From the NCBI RefSeq assembly GCF_003045775.1, contig NZ_PXNS01000003.1, forward strand, positions 1-64,000: a stretch of 64,000 nucleotides of DNA. Direction: 5' to 3'. A program made the position numbers and the translations under genes. Source of the stretch: Halomonas litopenaei. Lineage in GTDB: Bacteria; Pseudomonadota; Gammaproteobacteria; Pseudomonadales; Halomonadaceae. How positions within the stretch are numbered: the stretch's first letter is position 1; each line of letters opens with the position of its first letter. Under the pieces are notes generated by a model. The model had not been told where the DNA came from, did no database searches, and saw only the letters and a program-made list of their open reading frames with translations. This document shows positions 41,267 through 49,398 of the stretch, in pieces.

Positions 41267-42355
41267 TCAGCAGGTAGACTCTTCCAGCCGTCGCCGCAAC
41301 GGAATATTGGCCTCCGTGCGGGCCGAGGACACCGGTAGCTCGGCGCGAATGTCCTCGATGGCATTGAGCAGCGGCTCCAGCGCGGTGAGATGGCGCGGAG
41401 CACGCAGTCGCCTTTCAAGCGCCCGATAGACCTCATCGGGGTCTTCCCCCGGCGCCTGGCTCGAGGTAAAGGGTGCCCGCCGCGCAGCAGGCGCCACCGA
41501 GACAGGCTCGAATAACCGCGCGTAGGGGTCTTCGCCGGACCAGGTCAGACACAGCAGATGATCCCGGGTGACCTGAACGTTCAGTTCCGGATAACTGCGG
41601 GCAAGACGCACGAGACAGTCAACGACATCATCGGTAAGAAACGCCGCCAGGGCGTCATGTTCCGCCGTGCAGGCGACGAAATAGCGAGAAAAGGCGCCCT
41701 CTCCCCAGCGTTCGCCGGTGGAACCGTGGTGCAACAGTCGCCACTTGCCCTCTCGCGGGTTGCAAAGATCCACCGCCGCCACCTCGAAGAGATCGCAGAT
41801 CAGGCCGTTGCGATGATAGGTCCGGCGGTCCTTGTCCATGCCCTCGGCATAGGCGAAGCGATAGACCCAGTATTCGCCACCGACGCGCTCATCGGCCGCC
41901 CTGCGGCAGTACTCAAGCTCGCCATTGTCCGCATAGGTACGCTGAAAGTCGGTGATCTTTCGCCGGAGCGTCGTCAGCATCGCATCAAGATCGACATCGG
42001 GCTCGGCCAGTCTAAAGTCGAGCTCCGCCGCACGCCGCACCAACAGTCGCAGGAAGGCGGCCACCCGCTCGGTGGCGTGCCAGTCGAAACCCAGCAAGGC
42101 TGCCCCGACCAGCGCCAGCGGAATCAGCCACGGCCAGGAGAGCCCTCCCGCCAGGGTGATGATAAAGCCGAGCGTGCCCAGCAACAGGCAGAGAAGCCCC
42201 AGCGCCAGAATCGTGGAGGAAGGACGCGGATTGAGCGACACGTCCTCGTCCCGGGCGCGATCCAGGATCTGGATCAGCGACTCCCGTGATCTGGCCGCTT
42301 CCGCGGCATGCTGCTCGCGGCGCGTAAACCGATATGCCTTCCATAGCGGCGTCAT
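41267..42355 (-). CDS. Uncharacterised two-helix membrane protein
   Basis: A 362-residue protein I do not recognise. Two closely spaced membrane helices lie at about 47-70 and 72-90, and the rest is a cytoplasmic domain of about 270 residues. The soluble part contains EYWVYRFAYAEGMDKDRRTYHRNGL-like and FEVAAVDLCNPREGKWRLLHHG-like stretches (shown in parts) and is rich in Trp, Tyr and Arg. The N-terminal 45 residues are basic and amphipathic. AGGAGAGG precedes the ATG. It sits alone between the fba terminator and an AraC regulator. Confidence 0.7.
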   Translation of the reverse strand: MTPLWKAYRFTRREQHAAEAARSRESLIQILDRARDEDVSLNPRPSSTILALGLLCLLLGTLGFIITLAGGLSWPWLIPLALVGAALLGFDWHATERVAAFLRLLVRRAAELDFRLAEPDVDLDAMLTTLRRKITDFQRTYADNGELEYCRRAADERVGGEYWVYRFAYAEGMDKDRRTYHRNGLICDLFEVAAVDLCNPREGKWRLLHHGSTGERWGEGAFSRYFVACTAEHDALAAFLTDDVVDCLVRLARSYPELNVQVTRDHLLCLTWSGEDPYARLFEPVSVAPAARRAPFTSSQAPGEDPDEVYRALERRLRAPRHLTALEPLLNAIEDIRAELPVSSARTEANIPLRRRLEESTC

Positions 42356-42623
42356 CGTCGCGCCTCTCCTTCGCTCATGGTGATAGCTCTCTTGATGGCA
42401 ACCTTGATGACAGTGATGTCAGCAGCAACAAGTCTAGTGTCCACCAAGACCTGGGCGCCCCTTGGCATGGCCACATCAGGGGTACACGGGCCGTCCCCAT
42501 GGAGAGTGAAACACATCCTTCGGACCACACCCGGCTGCAGCTGTGCTGAAGCGATAACCTAAGCGCACTTCAGCGCAATCGCCTCGCGCCCACCACCCGG
42601 GCTGCCGACTCGAAGACCAGCGC

Positions 42624-43643
42624 CTAACCTGCGCCGTTCGATCTCCGCCGCTGGTGCTGGCGCCAGCGACTCGGCGCAACCCCAAACCAGCGGCGACAAC
42701 CTCGCGTCAGCGCGCTCAACTCGGAGTAGCCCAGCAGATTCGCGATATCGGTCAACGGCAGCGACGTTTCCCGAAGATAATGAATCGCCAACTGCCTGCG
42801 GACCTCATCGACCAGATCCTGGAAACATCGCCCCCTGGTGGCCAGACGTCGCTGCAGCGTTCTCGGGTTCAGCGCCAGTCGCCTGGCGATGTCATCGAGT
42901 CCAGCGCCCCCCTGCCCCAGCTGCTGACGGATTTGCCACGACACTTCATCGACCAGATCTTGAGGGAGTTGTTCCGGCCGATAGGTCAGATACTGCTCCA
43001 TCAAGCGATGCAGACGTCCGTCGGCGGTCACCAGAGGACGCTCGAGGTCGGAACATTCCAGCAGCCAGCCATCGGAAGGGCTGTTGAAGGTCGGCACCAC
43101 CCCCAGCAAACGTTGATACAGGAGCGCAGGCACGCTGGGGGACGTCGCCAGATAGATGGCCCTGGGACGCCACTGCGGCCCCAGCAGCAACGACAGCAGG
43201 CGCTGGCCGACGCCTACCGGCAACTCGCTGATCTGGCGACCGGGAGCCGCCCCGCCCCCCACCATGGTGTAGCTGAGAAAGGCTTGGCGGGGGCCACGTT
43301 CGATGTCGATGACCGCACTGCTCGAGTGGGCGGAAAAGTGATCTGCCAGCGCCTCCAGCGCCAGGCCGACCGTGGCGGCATTCTGAATCAGGTAGAGCAA
43401 GGGTCCGAAGATATCGACTCCCTGGTACTGGCCGAACTTCAGGCCGAACAGCGAATCTCCGGATGCTTCGGCACAGTTTTCGAGCAGCATCGCCAGACTC
43501 GAGAACTCGATGATGCTTTCCGGCGACTCCAGCAACGAGAGCGATAGTCCCACCCTGGCAAGCTGGGCCTCGGGGTCGATGCCCTGCTGGCGCGCGAAGT
43601 TGGCGAAACCGTGCAGTGACGACGCTCGCGAATAGTCGGCCAT
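42624..43643 (-). CDS. AraC family transcriptional regulator (Arabinose_bd N-terminal type)
   Basis: A 339-residue regulator. The first 190 residues match the Arabinose_bd domain of the OruR/ArgR-like AraC subgroup. The C-terminal double helix-turn-helix includes DIARRLALNPRTLQRRLATRG and ETSLPLTDIANLLGYSELSALTRGCRRWFG (in parts), with PSRWR at the end. GGGAGAG precedes the start. It is divergent from the cupin/dehydrogenase operon, which it probably activates in response to that pathway's substrate. Confidence 0.9.
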   Translation of the reverse strand: MADYSRASSLHGFANFARQQGIDPEAQLARVGLSLSLLESPESIIEFSSLAMLLENCAEASGDSLFGLKFGQYQGVDIFGPLLYLIQNAATVGLALEALADHFSAHSSSAVIDIERGPRQAFLSYTMVGGGAAPGRQISELPVGVGQRLLSLLLGPQWRPRAIYLATSPSVPALLYQRLLGVVPTFNSPSDGWLLECSDLERPLVTADGRLHRLMEQYLTYRPEQLPQDLVDEVSWQIRQQLGQGGAGLDDIARRLALNPRTLQRRLATRGRCFQDLVDEVRRQLAIHYLRETSLPLTDIANLLGYSELSALTRGCRRWFGVAPSRWRQHQRRRSNGAG

Positions 43644-43772
43644 GCTCTCTCCCTCAGCCTGACTTCCTTACCACCTACGTTGCTCGGATGCTGATTCTCT
43701 CTTCAATTTTCGAAGCGATTCATCGTTTTCGAGGCGGTTGATCCTGGGGCTCTTGCCTCCAGCGCGCTTGGC

Positions 43773-43919
43773 CTAGGCGCTGTCCGAAAAGTCGACGAGC
43801 GAAGGTTAGACAAGGCAAAAATCGGTGAGAAAGCGCAGTTTACGGGGTGTAAATGAGCATTTTGATCCGATTTTTAACGCCGTATTACCGAGCGCAGGCA
43901 CTTTTCAGACAAGCCCTAG
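43773..43919. repeat. 147-bp palindromic intergenic element
   Basis: The element has CTAGG/CCTAG ends and is an imperfect inverted repeat centred at 43846. Outer arms pair CTGTCCGAAAAG with CTTTTCAGACAAG. An inner pair joins AAAAATCGG with CCGATTTTT, and the centre is TTTAC-N5-GTAAA. The symmetry is exact about its midpoint. It resembles dispersed palindromic repeats (REP/MITE-like) seen between genes in many gammaproteobacteria. It lies between the AraC gene and the cupin operon. Confidence 0.7.
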
Positions 43920-44062
43920 CCCTCTCCATCTAAGGTCTAGCCCTAAGTGTCGTGCAAGGTCAAATCCTTGTCATCAAATGTCAAATCGGAGGATGTCTGG
44001 CAGACGAGGATGATGCTTCGAAGACGTTTCTTTGATCCATCCACGACAAGAGCGACAACAAG

Positions 44063-44584
44063 ATGCCATTTCCTTTCCAGATTTCGACCCATGATGCCCT
44101 GTTGACCCTGGATACCCAGGAACTCCCCATCTATGAAGACGCGCTGCCAGGCATCCCCGGCGTCGACGTCCAGCCGCTGTTTCTCGACCCGCACAACGGC
44201 GTCTGGGTGCTGCGGGTGAAGTTCAAACCCGGTGTGGTGCTGCCCAAGCACTACCACACCGGTACGGTGCACTTCTTCACCCTGTCGGGACGCTGGCACT
44301 ATCTCGAGTATCCCGTTCAACCCCAGACCGCCGGCTGCTACCTGTACGAGCCCGGCGGCTCCATCCATACCTTCGCCACTCCCGCCGACAATGACGGGAT
44401 CACCGACACCTTCATGGTCGTCGAGGGCGCCAACGTCAACTTCGATCAGCAAGGCAACTATCTGGGGCTGATGGACGCCAGCAGCATCATGGGGCTCATC
44501 GATGCGCTGATCACCGAGCGTGGCCTCGACCCTGCGCGCTATGTCACGCCTCCCCAACCGCACTACACCGACGCGCCGCGCTAG
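44063..44584 (+). CDS. Cupin dioxygenase, 2,4'-dihydroxyacetophenone dioxygenase family
   Basis: A 173-residue single cupin. The metal site is visible as H-Y-H in PKHYHTGTVHFFTLSGRWHYLE, with the second cupin motif holding GGSIHTF. Characterised members cleave 2,4'-dihydroxyacetophenone to 4-hydroxybenzoate and formate, but most homologues have unknown substrates. It is the first gene of an operon with a zinc dehydrogenase and a 3-hydroxyacyl-CoA dehydrogenase, all divergent from an AraC regulator. The small size and partners suggest ring-side-chain or keto compound breakdown; the actual substrate cannot be read. Confidence 0.8.
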   Translation: MPFPFQISTHDALLTLDTQELPIYEDALPGIPGVDVQPLFLDPHNGVWVLRVKFKPGVVLPKHYHTGTVHFFTLSGRWHYLEYPVQPQTAGCYLYEPGGSIHTFATPADNDGITDTFMVVEGANVNFDQQGNYLGLMDASSIMGLIDALITERGLDPARYVTPPQPHYTDAPR

Positions 44585-44706
44585 CCCGCCAAGATCACGC
44601 CTCCACGCGGCGTCAATCGACAAGACTCCCTACAACAATTGCGCTCGGTATGTGTCTCGCCAGGCAGGTGCCGCGGGGCCCGTCATCGACGCCAAGGAGA
44701 TTCCCC

Positions 44707-45798
44707 ATGCGCGCGATCGTCCTGCGTAACGAGCGACTCGGCCTCGAGTCACTGCCCGACCCGACGCCGGAAGCGGGAGAAGTGCTGGTCAAGACCCTGG
44801 CCTGCGGTATCTGCGGCAGCGATCTGCACATGGCAGATCACTGTCACGATGCGCTGGCGGGGCTTCGCAAGGGCCGCGTTCCAGTGGCCTTCGAACCGGA
44901 CCAGGGCGTGGTCTTCGGCCACGAATTCTGTGCCGAGATCCTCGACCACGGCCCCGGCTGCGACAAGCGATACAAGGCCGGAACCCGCGTCTGCTCGGTG
45001 CCCTACGCGGTCAACGCCCAAGGCTTTCATCACATCGGCTATGCCAACGCCTACCCCGGCGGCTTCGGTGAGCTGATGCGCCTTCAGGAACACAGTCTGC
45101 TGGAGGTGCCCGGCGATTTGCCCAGCGAACTGGCGGCACTGACCGAGCCACTGGCCATCGGCCGCCACGCCGTCGCCAGAGCCCGGCTCGCCGGAGGCGA
45201 AGTGCCGATCGTGATCGGCTGCGGTCCGGTCGGCCTGTCGGTGGTGATGGCACTGAAGGCGGCCGGCTTTGGCCCGGTGGTGGCCACCGACTTCTCCCCC
45301 CATCGGCGCCAACTGGCCGAGTGCCTGGGTGCCGATATCGTTGTCGATCCGGCCGAACGTGCCCCCTTTGATTGCTGGCTCGAGGCCGCCGACGCGCCAC
45401 AGGGCTTCGACATGTACGGCCCCATGGCAATGCTGTCGATCGGCGCTCAGCCCAGGCCTTGCGTGGCCTTCGAGTGTGTCGGCGTGCCCGGTCTGATCGC
45501 CCGGACCATGCTCGACCTGCCACCAAGAAGTCGGCTGGTGGTGGTCGGCGTCTGCATGCAGACCGACCAGATCGAGCCGATCGTCGGTATTGGCAAGGAG
45601 CTGGACCTCAGCTTCTCGTTCGGCTACCGCCCCGAGGAGTTCGCTGCCACCCTCACCGACCTCGCCGACGGCCGCCTCGATGCCGCCCCCTTGATCACCG
45701 ACCGCGTCACCCTCGACGGGGTCCCTGCGGCCTTCGAGACGCTTCGCCATCCCGGTGATCACGCCAAGATTCTGATCCAGCACGGAGACAGAACATGA
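44707..45798 (+). CDS. Zinc-binding medium-chain dehydrogenase
   Basis: A 363-residue MDR-family oxidoreductase. The catalytic zinc ligands appear in CGICGSDLH and GHEFCAEI (GHE). The Rossmann motif is GCGPVGLSVVMALK near residue 175, followed by an acidic residue (ATDFS) that indicates NAD preference. The usual four-Cys structural zinc lobe is absent, and an insertion follows the catalytic region. It probably oxidises a secondary alcohol or reduces a ketone in the same pathway as its neighbours. GGAGA precedes the start, and the stop overlaps the next gene by 4 bases. Confidence 0.85.
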   Translation: MRAIVLRNERLGLESLPDPTPEAGEVLVKTLACGICGSDLHMADHCHDALAGLRKGRVPVAFEPDQGVVFGHEFCAEILDHGPGCDKRYKAGTRVCSVPYAVNAQGFHHIGYANAYPGGFGELMRLQEHSLLEVPGDLPSELAALTEPLAIGRHAVARARLAGGEVPIVIGCGPVGLSVVMALKAAGFGPVVATDFSPHRRQLAECLGADIVVDPAERAPFDCWLEAADAPQGFDMYGPMAMLSIGAQPRPCVAFECVGVPGLIARTMLDLPPRSRLVVVGVCMQTDQIEPIVGIGKELDLSFSFGYRPEEFAATLTDLADGRLDAAPLITDRVTLDGVPAAFETLRHPGDHAKILIQHGDRT

Positions 45799-46781
45799 CC
45801 CCGAGCCTTTCCTCTTCTCTCGAAAATGGACCACACAGGCTGTGCGTGCTGGGTGGCGGCGTCCTGGGTGGCCAGATCGCCTGGCACAGCGCCTTCAAGG
45901 GCAAGAGTGTCATCGTCTATGACATCGACGACTCGGCGCTGGAGCGCTGCCGCGCAAGCCATGACCACTACGCCGGCATCTATCAGGCCGACGTGGGCGC
46001 CAAGCCCGAAGCCATCGCCGCCACCCGCGCGCGACTCGCCTACACCAGCGACCTGGCCGAAGCGGTGGCCGACGCCGAACTGGTGATCGAAGCCGTACCC
46101 GAAGATCCCGAGATCAAGCGCCAGCTGTACCGGACCATGGCACCGCTGCTCGGCCCCGAGACCCTGGTGGCAACCAATTCCTCGACCCTGCTGCCCGCCG
46201 ACTTCGCCGATGACAGCGGACGCCCGGAGCGCTACTGCGCGCTGCACTTCGCCAACCTGGTGTGGATCATGAATGTGGCCGAGGTGATGGCTCACCCACG
46301 CACATCACGCACTACCCTGGACTCGGTTACGCGCTTCGCCATCGACATCGGCATGATTCCCATCCCGGTCGAAAAGCCGCGCAACGGCTATCTGATCAAC
46401 AGCTGGCTGGTGCCACTGCTGACAGCTTCCCTGACCCTGCTGCGTGAGGGCGTCGGCAGCGCCGAGATGATCGACCGCACCTTCATGAAGATGTGGAGCT
46501 CTGCAGCGGGGCCCTGCGGCATGATGGACATCATCGGCATGAAGACTTGCTTCGATGTCAGCCACCACTGGGGCGAGGTCGACGACAACGACGAAATGCG
46601 GGCCAACGCCGACTTTCTCCATCAGCATTTTCTTGCCAACGGAAAGCTCGGTCTGCCCAGTGGCGAAGGCTTCTACCGCTATCCCGACCCCGCCTATTCC
46701 CAGAGCACCTTCATGGCGATCCCCGACCACAGCGAAGCAGGTCACATCGCGGCCCAGGTGCTCAAGGGCATGGCGGGTTGA
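45795..46781 (+). CDS. 3-hydroxyacyl-CoA dehydrogenase family protein
   Basis: A 328-residue NAD-dependent enzyme. The N-terminal Rossmann domain opens with LCVLGGGVLGGQIAWH, a departure from the usual GxGxMG. The catalytic-side segment is ALHFANLVWIMNVAEV in place of the usual HFFNP, and the C-terminal helical domain contains EKPRNGYLINSW and GPCGMMDIIGMK. Such proteins oxidise 3-hydroxyacyl-CoA or free 3-hydroxy acids (carnitine or gulonate-type dehydrogenases). It is a stand-alone enzyme, not the fused FadB type. It is the third gene of the AraC-linked operon, coupled by ATGA to the zinc dehydrogenase. Confidence 0.85.
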   Translation: MTPSLSSSLENGPHRLCVLGGGVLGGQIAWHSAFKGKSVIVYDIDDSALERCRASHDHYAGIYQADVGAKPEAIAATRARLAYTSDLAEAVADAELVIEAVPEDPEIKRQLYRTMAPLLGPETLVATNSSTLLPADFADDSGRPERYCALHFANLVWIMNVAEVMAHPRTSRTTLDSVTRFAIDIGMIPIPVEKPRNGYLINSWLVPLLTASLTLLREGVGSAEMIDRTFMKMWSSAAGPCGMMDIIGMKTCFDVSHHWGEVDDNDEMRANADFLHQHFLANGKLGLPSGEGFYRYPDPAYSQSTFMAIPDHSEAGHIAAQVLKGMAG

Positions 46782-46823
46782 CCCAGGAAGGGGCGGTGGG
46801 CGACGCCCCTTGCTGTACTGTGA

Positions 46824-47111
46824 TCAACGCTTGCCGGGCAGCAGCCTGGCAGAACGCCCGCCCTTGCGGGTCTTGTCCAGCGCCTTGCGCCCGGCGCTAC
46901 GGCCCACTACGCGGGCCACGCCGACCATCACGCCGGTAGCGGCTCCCCACAGGATCGCCTCGCGCCACTCGACGTCGTCGCGATCCGGATTTTCCGGCGG
47001 TTCCTTGTCCGACACCTTTTGATAGGCACGCTTGGCGGCCTTGCGTGACATCACGCTGGCCCCCACCGCGGCCGCGGATCCCACGATGGACCACAGTGTC
47101 TCTTCTTTCAT
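46824..47111 (-). CDS. DUF4235 family small membrane protein
   Basis: A 95-residue protein with two predicted helices (about 8-21 and 51-68) and a basic C-terminus (KTRKGGRSARLLPGKR). The central DKEPPENPDRDDVEWREAILW stretch (in part) matches the DUF4235 pattern, which is best known from actinobacteria. Function is unknown. AAGGAGG lies 5 bases before the ATG at 47111; the upstream extension is non-coding. It is divergent from the HAD phosphatase gene. Confidence 0.8.
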   Translation of the reverse strand: MKEETLWSIVGSAAAVGASVMSRKAAKRAYQKVSDKEPPENPDRDDVEWREAILWGAATGVMVGVARVVGRSAGRKALDKTRKGGRSARLLPGKR

Positions 47112-47158
47112 GAGTACCTCCTTGAACCATGGCCGGGGCCATCCCGCCCCGAGAATGT

Positions 47159-47173
47159 GGTGTTTCGAACACC
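47159..47173. promoter_or_regulatory. Dyad GGTGTTTCGAACACC
   Basis: A perfect palindrome with 6-base arms and a TCG centre, 48 bp upstream of the DUF4235 gene. Related half-sites GTGTTC (47265-47270), GAACAC (47293-47298) and TGTTCGATAACG (47337-47348) lie towards the divergent HAD gene. Together they look like binding sites for a DeoR/GlpR-like or other repressor. Confidence 0.4.
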
Positions 47174-47361
47174 GCTGTGTTTCAGCATAGCGAAGAGGTC
47201 CTCGCCGCCTCAAATTCCCCATTTCCGCACCGCAATAGTGCGGACTGCGCAGCGTGAAAAAACAGTGTTCAAAAATTGTGGTTTTCGACTTCGAACACAG
47301 GCAGACTCCGCAGAAATCTGCAACACTGTTCGATAACGCAACGAATCGCGAGGTCGCCTCC

Positions 47362-48054
47362 ATGGCTCGCCCCCTCTGCCTGCTGTTCGACTGTGACGGT
47401 ACCCTGGTGGACAGTGAACCCCTGCTGGCCGCCGAGATGGCCGTCAGCCTCTCCGCCGCCGGACTGCCGTTCCGGGCCGAGGACTATATGGGCGACTTTC
47501 GCGGCGCGCGCTTTCGCAATATCGTCGCCACCCTCGAAGCACAACATGGTCAGGTCGATCCGGACCACCTCGAGGTGCTGGAAGCGAGCATGCGCGCCAA
47601 CCTCAACCGCCGCCTGGCTACCGACCTGACCCCCATCGCCGGCGCCACCGAGGCCCTCGCCGCGCTGTCGCACTACCCCATGGGCGTGGTTTCCAACGGC
47701 CCCGAAAACAAGGTGCGCACCTCGCTTGCCACCGTGGGCCTGACCGAGGTGTTCGGCAATCGCCTGTTCAGCGGCTACACGGCCAACTGCTGGAAGCCGG
47801 ACCCCTGCCTGTACCTGCATGCCGCCAGCATCATGGGCTTCGCCGCCGAGGACTGCATCGCCATCGATGACGCCATCGTCGGCGTCAACGCGGCCCTGGC
47901 CGCAGGCATGACCGTGGTCCACCTCAATCGCTTCGCCGATGCCGAAGAAACGCCCGAAGGCGCCCACATGATCACCAGCATGTTCCAGCTGCCGACGGTC
48001 ATCTCACGGCTGCAGAAGGATCGCGACAGACACGCCATGCTCTCCAGCGGCTAA
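47362..48054 (+). CDS. HAD-IA phosphatase (YieH-like), paralogue 1
   Basis: A 230-residue haloacid-dehalogenase phosphatase. Motif I is FDCDGTLVDSE (nucleophile Asp and the acid two residues later), motif II VVSNGP, the motif III Lys lies in WKPDPCLY, and motif IV is IDDAIVG. The closest known group is YieH/6-phosphogluconate phosphatase, which also contains the paralogue at 54571. The start at 47362 gives the family N-terminus. It lies at the left edge of the kgu-like cluster but is cut off from it by a terminator and has its own upstream operator-like dyads. Confidence 0.87.
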   Translation: MARPLCLLFDCDGTLVDSEPLLAAEMAVSLSAAGLPFRAEDYMGDFRGARFRNIVATLEAQHGQVDPDHLEVLEASMRANLNRRLATDLTPIAGATEALAALSHYPMGVVSNGPENKVRTSLATVGLTEVFGNRLFSGYTANCWKPDPCLYLHAASIMGFAAEDCIAIDDAIVGVNAALAAGMTVVHLNRFADAEETPEGAHMITSMFQLPTVISRLQKDRDRHAMLSSG

Positions 48055-48074
48055 ATTCCGCTGCATATACCCTG

Positions 48075-48099
48075 AGGCCCGGCAATTGTCGGGCCTTTT
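48075..48099 (+). terminator. Terminator after HAD paralogue 1
   Basis: Stem AGGCCCG/CGGGCCT with an 8-base loop, followed by TTTT, 21 bp past the stop. Confidence 0.85.
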
Positions 48100-48183
48100 C
48101 ATTGCTCTACATCACCTCAAGACCATTGTCTAAGGCGCGCCTTGTTGCTGGCTTCGGCCTTTAGCGCCTAAGCTTGTCAGCCA

Positions 48184-48199
48184 ATGGGAACGTTCCCAT
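48184..48199. promoter_or_regulatory. LacI-family operator
   Basis: ATGGGAACGTTCCCAT is a perfect 16-bp palindrome with the CG centre typical of LacI/GalR-family sites, 114 bp before the LacI-type gene. No other copy is seen in the cluster, so it probably controls the whole operon through autoregulation. Confidence 0.75.
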
Positions 48200-48312
48200 A
48201 CGGACTTCTCGACGTCCTGCCGTTGTCGCATCACCTGGCCTGCTCACCTCGACAGGGCTCGCCAGCGTCGCCCTTGTAAACGGACGATGCCATCTTATCC
48301 AAGAGCCGCCCC

Positions 48313-49398
48313 ATGAATGACCGCCGTCGACCCGCCACCATCCTCGAAGTCGCCCGCCAGGCTGGCGTCTCCAAGACCAGCGTCTCGCGCTACTACAGCG
48401 GTGAACGAGAACGGCTGTCCGGGGCCATGCGCGAGCGTATCGTCGCTGCCGCCACTGCGCTGGGCTACCAGCCCAATCCCATGGCCCGGGGCCTCAAGGG
48501 AGGCCCCTCCGGCCTGGTCGGCATGCTGGTGGCCGATATCCGCAATCCTTTTTCGGTGGCGATCATGCATGGCGTCGAACAGGCCTGTCGTCAGGCGGGA
48601 CTGTCGTTGATGGTGTGCAACAGCGATAACGACCTCGAGCAGGAGCGCCAGCAGCTGGCGCTGCTGTCGTCCTACCGTATCGAGGGCCTGGTGGTAAACG
48701 CGACCGGCCGCCACAGCGACGCCCTCGCCCAGCTGGCCGACAGCGGCACGCCGTTGGTACTGCTCGATCGCAGCCTCGCCGACGTCCATGCCGACGAGGT
48801 AGGGCTCGACAACGACGCCGCCATCGACATGGCCATCGCGCACTTGCGCGAACAGGGCTACGGGCGCCTGTTGTTCATTACCGAACCGCCGGCCCAGGCC
48901 AGCTCTCGTCAAGCTCGTCTGGAGCGCTTCAACCAGCGCTGCCGTGACGGCTCGCTATCCGGCGACACCCTGGTCATCGAGCTTGGCGATCGCCAACGCC
49001 TGGACCAGGCATTGGCTCGATTTGTCGATAGCGCAGGCGATTCCCGCCCGGCGATCCTCTGCGCCAATGGCCAGGTAACCCTGGCACTGACCCGACGCAT
49101 GAAGGCCCTCGGCTACCTCCTGGGAGAGATCGGGCTGATGGGCATCGACGAGCTAGAGTGGTGTGACCTGACCGAACCGGGCATCACCACCCTTGCCCAG
49201 CCCACCGGTGCCATCGGTCAGGCCGCCGTCGACTGCCTGCGCGCCCGTGCCGTCGGGCCTCGGCAGGCGCCGCAGCGTGCGACCTTCGCCCCGACGCTGA
49301 CGGCAAGGGGCTCCACCCAGCCCGCTGCCACCCCTTCCGCCACTGCGGAGCCTTCCTCAGTGTCCTCTTCGTCTTCCACCTCAGAGACCTCCTCATGA
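48313..49398 (+). CDS. LacI family transcriptional regulator (PtxS/GntR-like)
   Basis: A 361-residue repressor. The DNA-binding headpiece is ATILEVARQAGVSKTSVSRYYSGE, in parts, with the hinge helix NPMARGLKGG. A periplasmic-binding-protein-like sensor domain follows. The sequence after about residue 330 is a Ser/Thr/Pro-rich tail with no domain. The headpiece resembles PtxS, the 2-ketogluconate repressor of Pseudomonas. It is the first gene of the kgu-like cluster and overlaps the kinase start by 4 bases; a perfect operator lies upstream. The effector is inferred, not shown. Confidence 0.85.
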   Translation: MNDRRRPATILEVARQAGVSKTSVSRYYSGERERLSGAMRERIVAAATALGYQPNPMARGLKGGPSGLVGMLVADIRNPFSVAIMHGVEQACRQAGLSLMVCNSDNDLEQERQQLALLSSYRIEGLVVNATGRHSDALAQLADSGTPLVLLDRSLADVHADEVGLDNDAAIDMAIAHLREQGYGRLLFITEPPAQASSRQARLERFNQRCRDGSLSGDTLVIELGDRQRLDQALARFVDSAGDSRPAILCANGQVTLALTRRMKALGYLLGEIGLMGIDELEWCDLTEPGITTLAQPTGAIGQAAVDCLRARAVGPRQAPQRATFAPTLTARGSTQPAATPSATAEPSSVSSSSSTSETSS

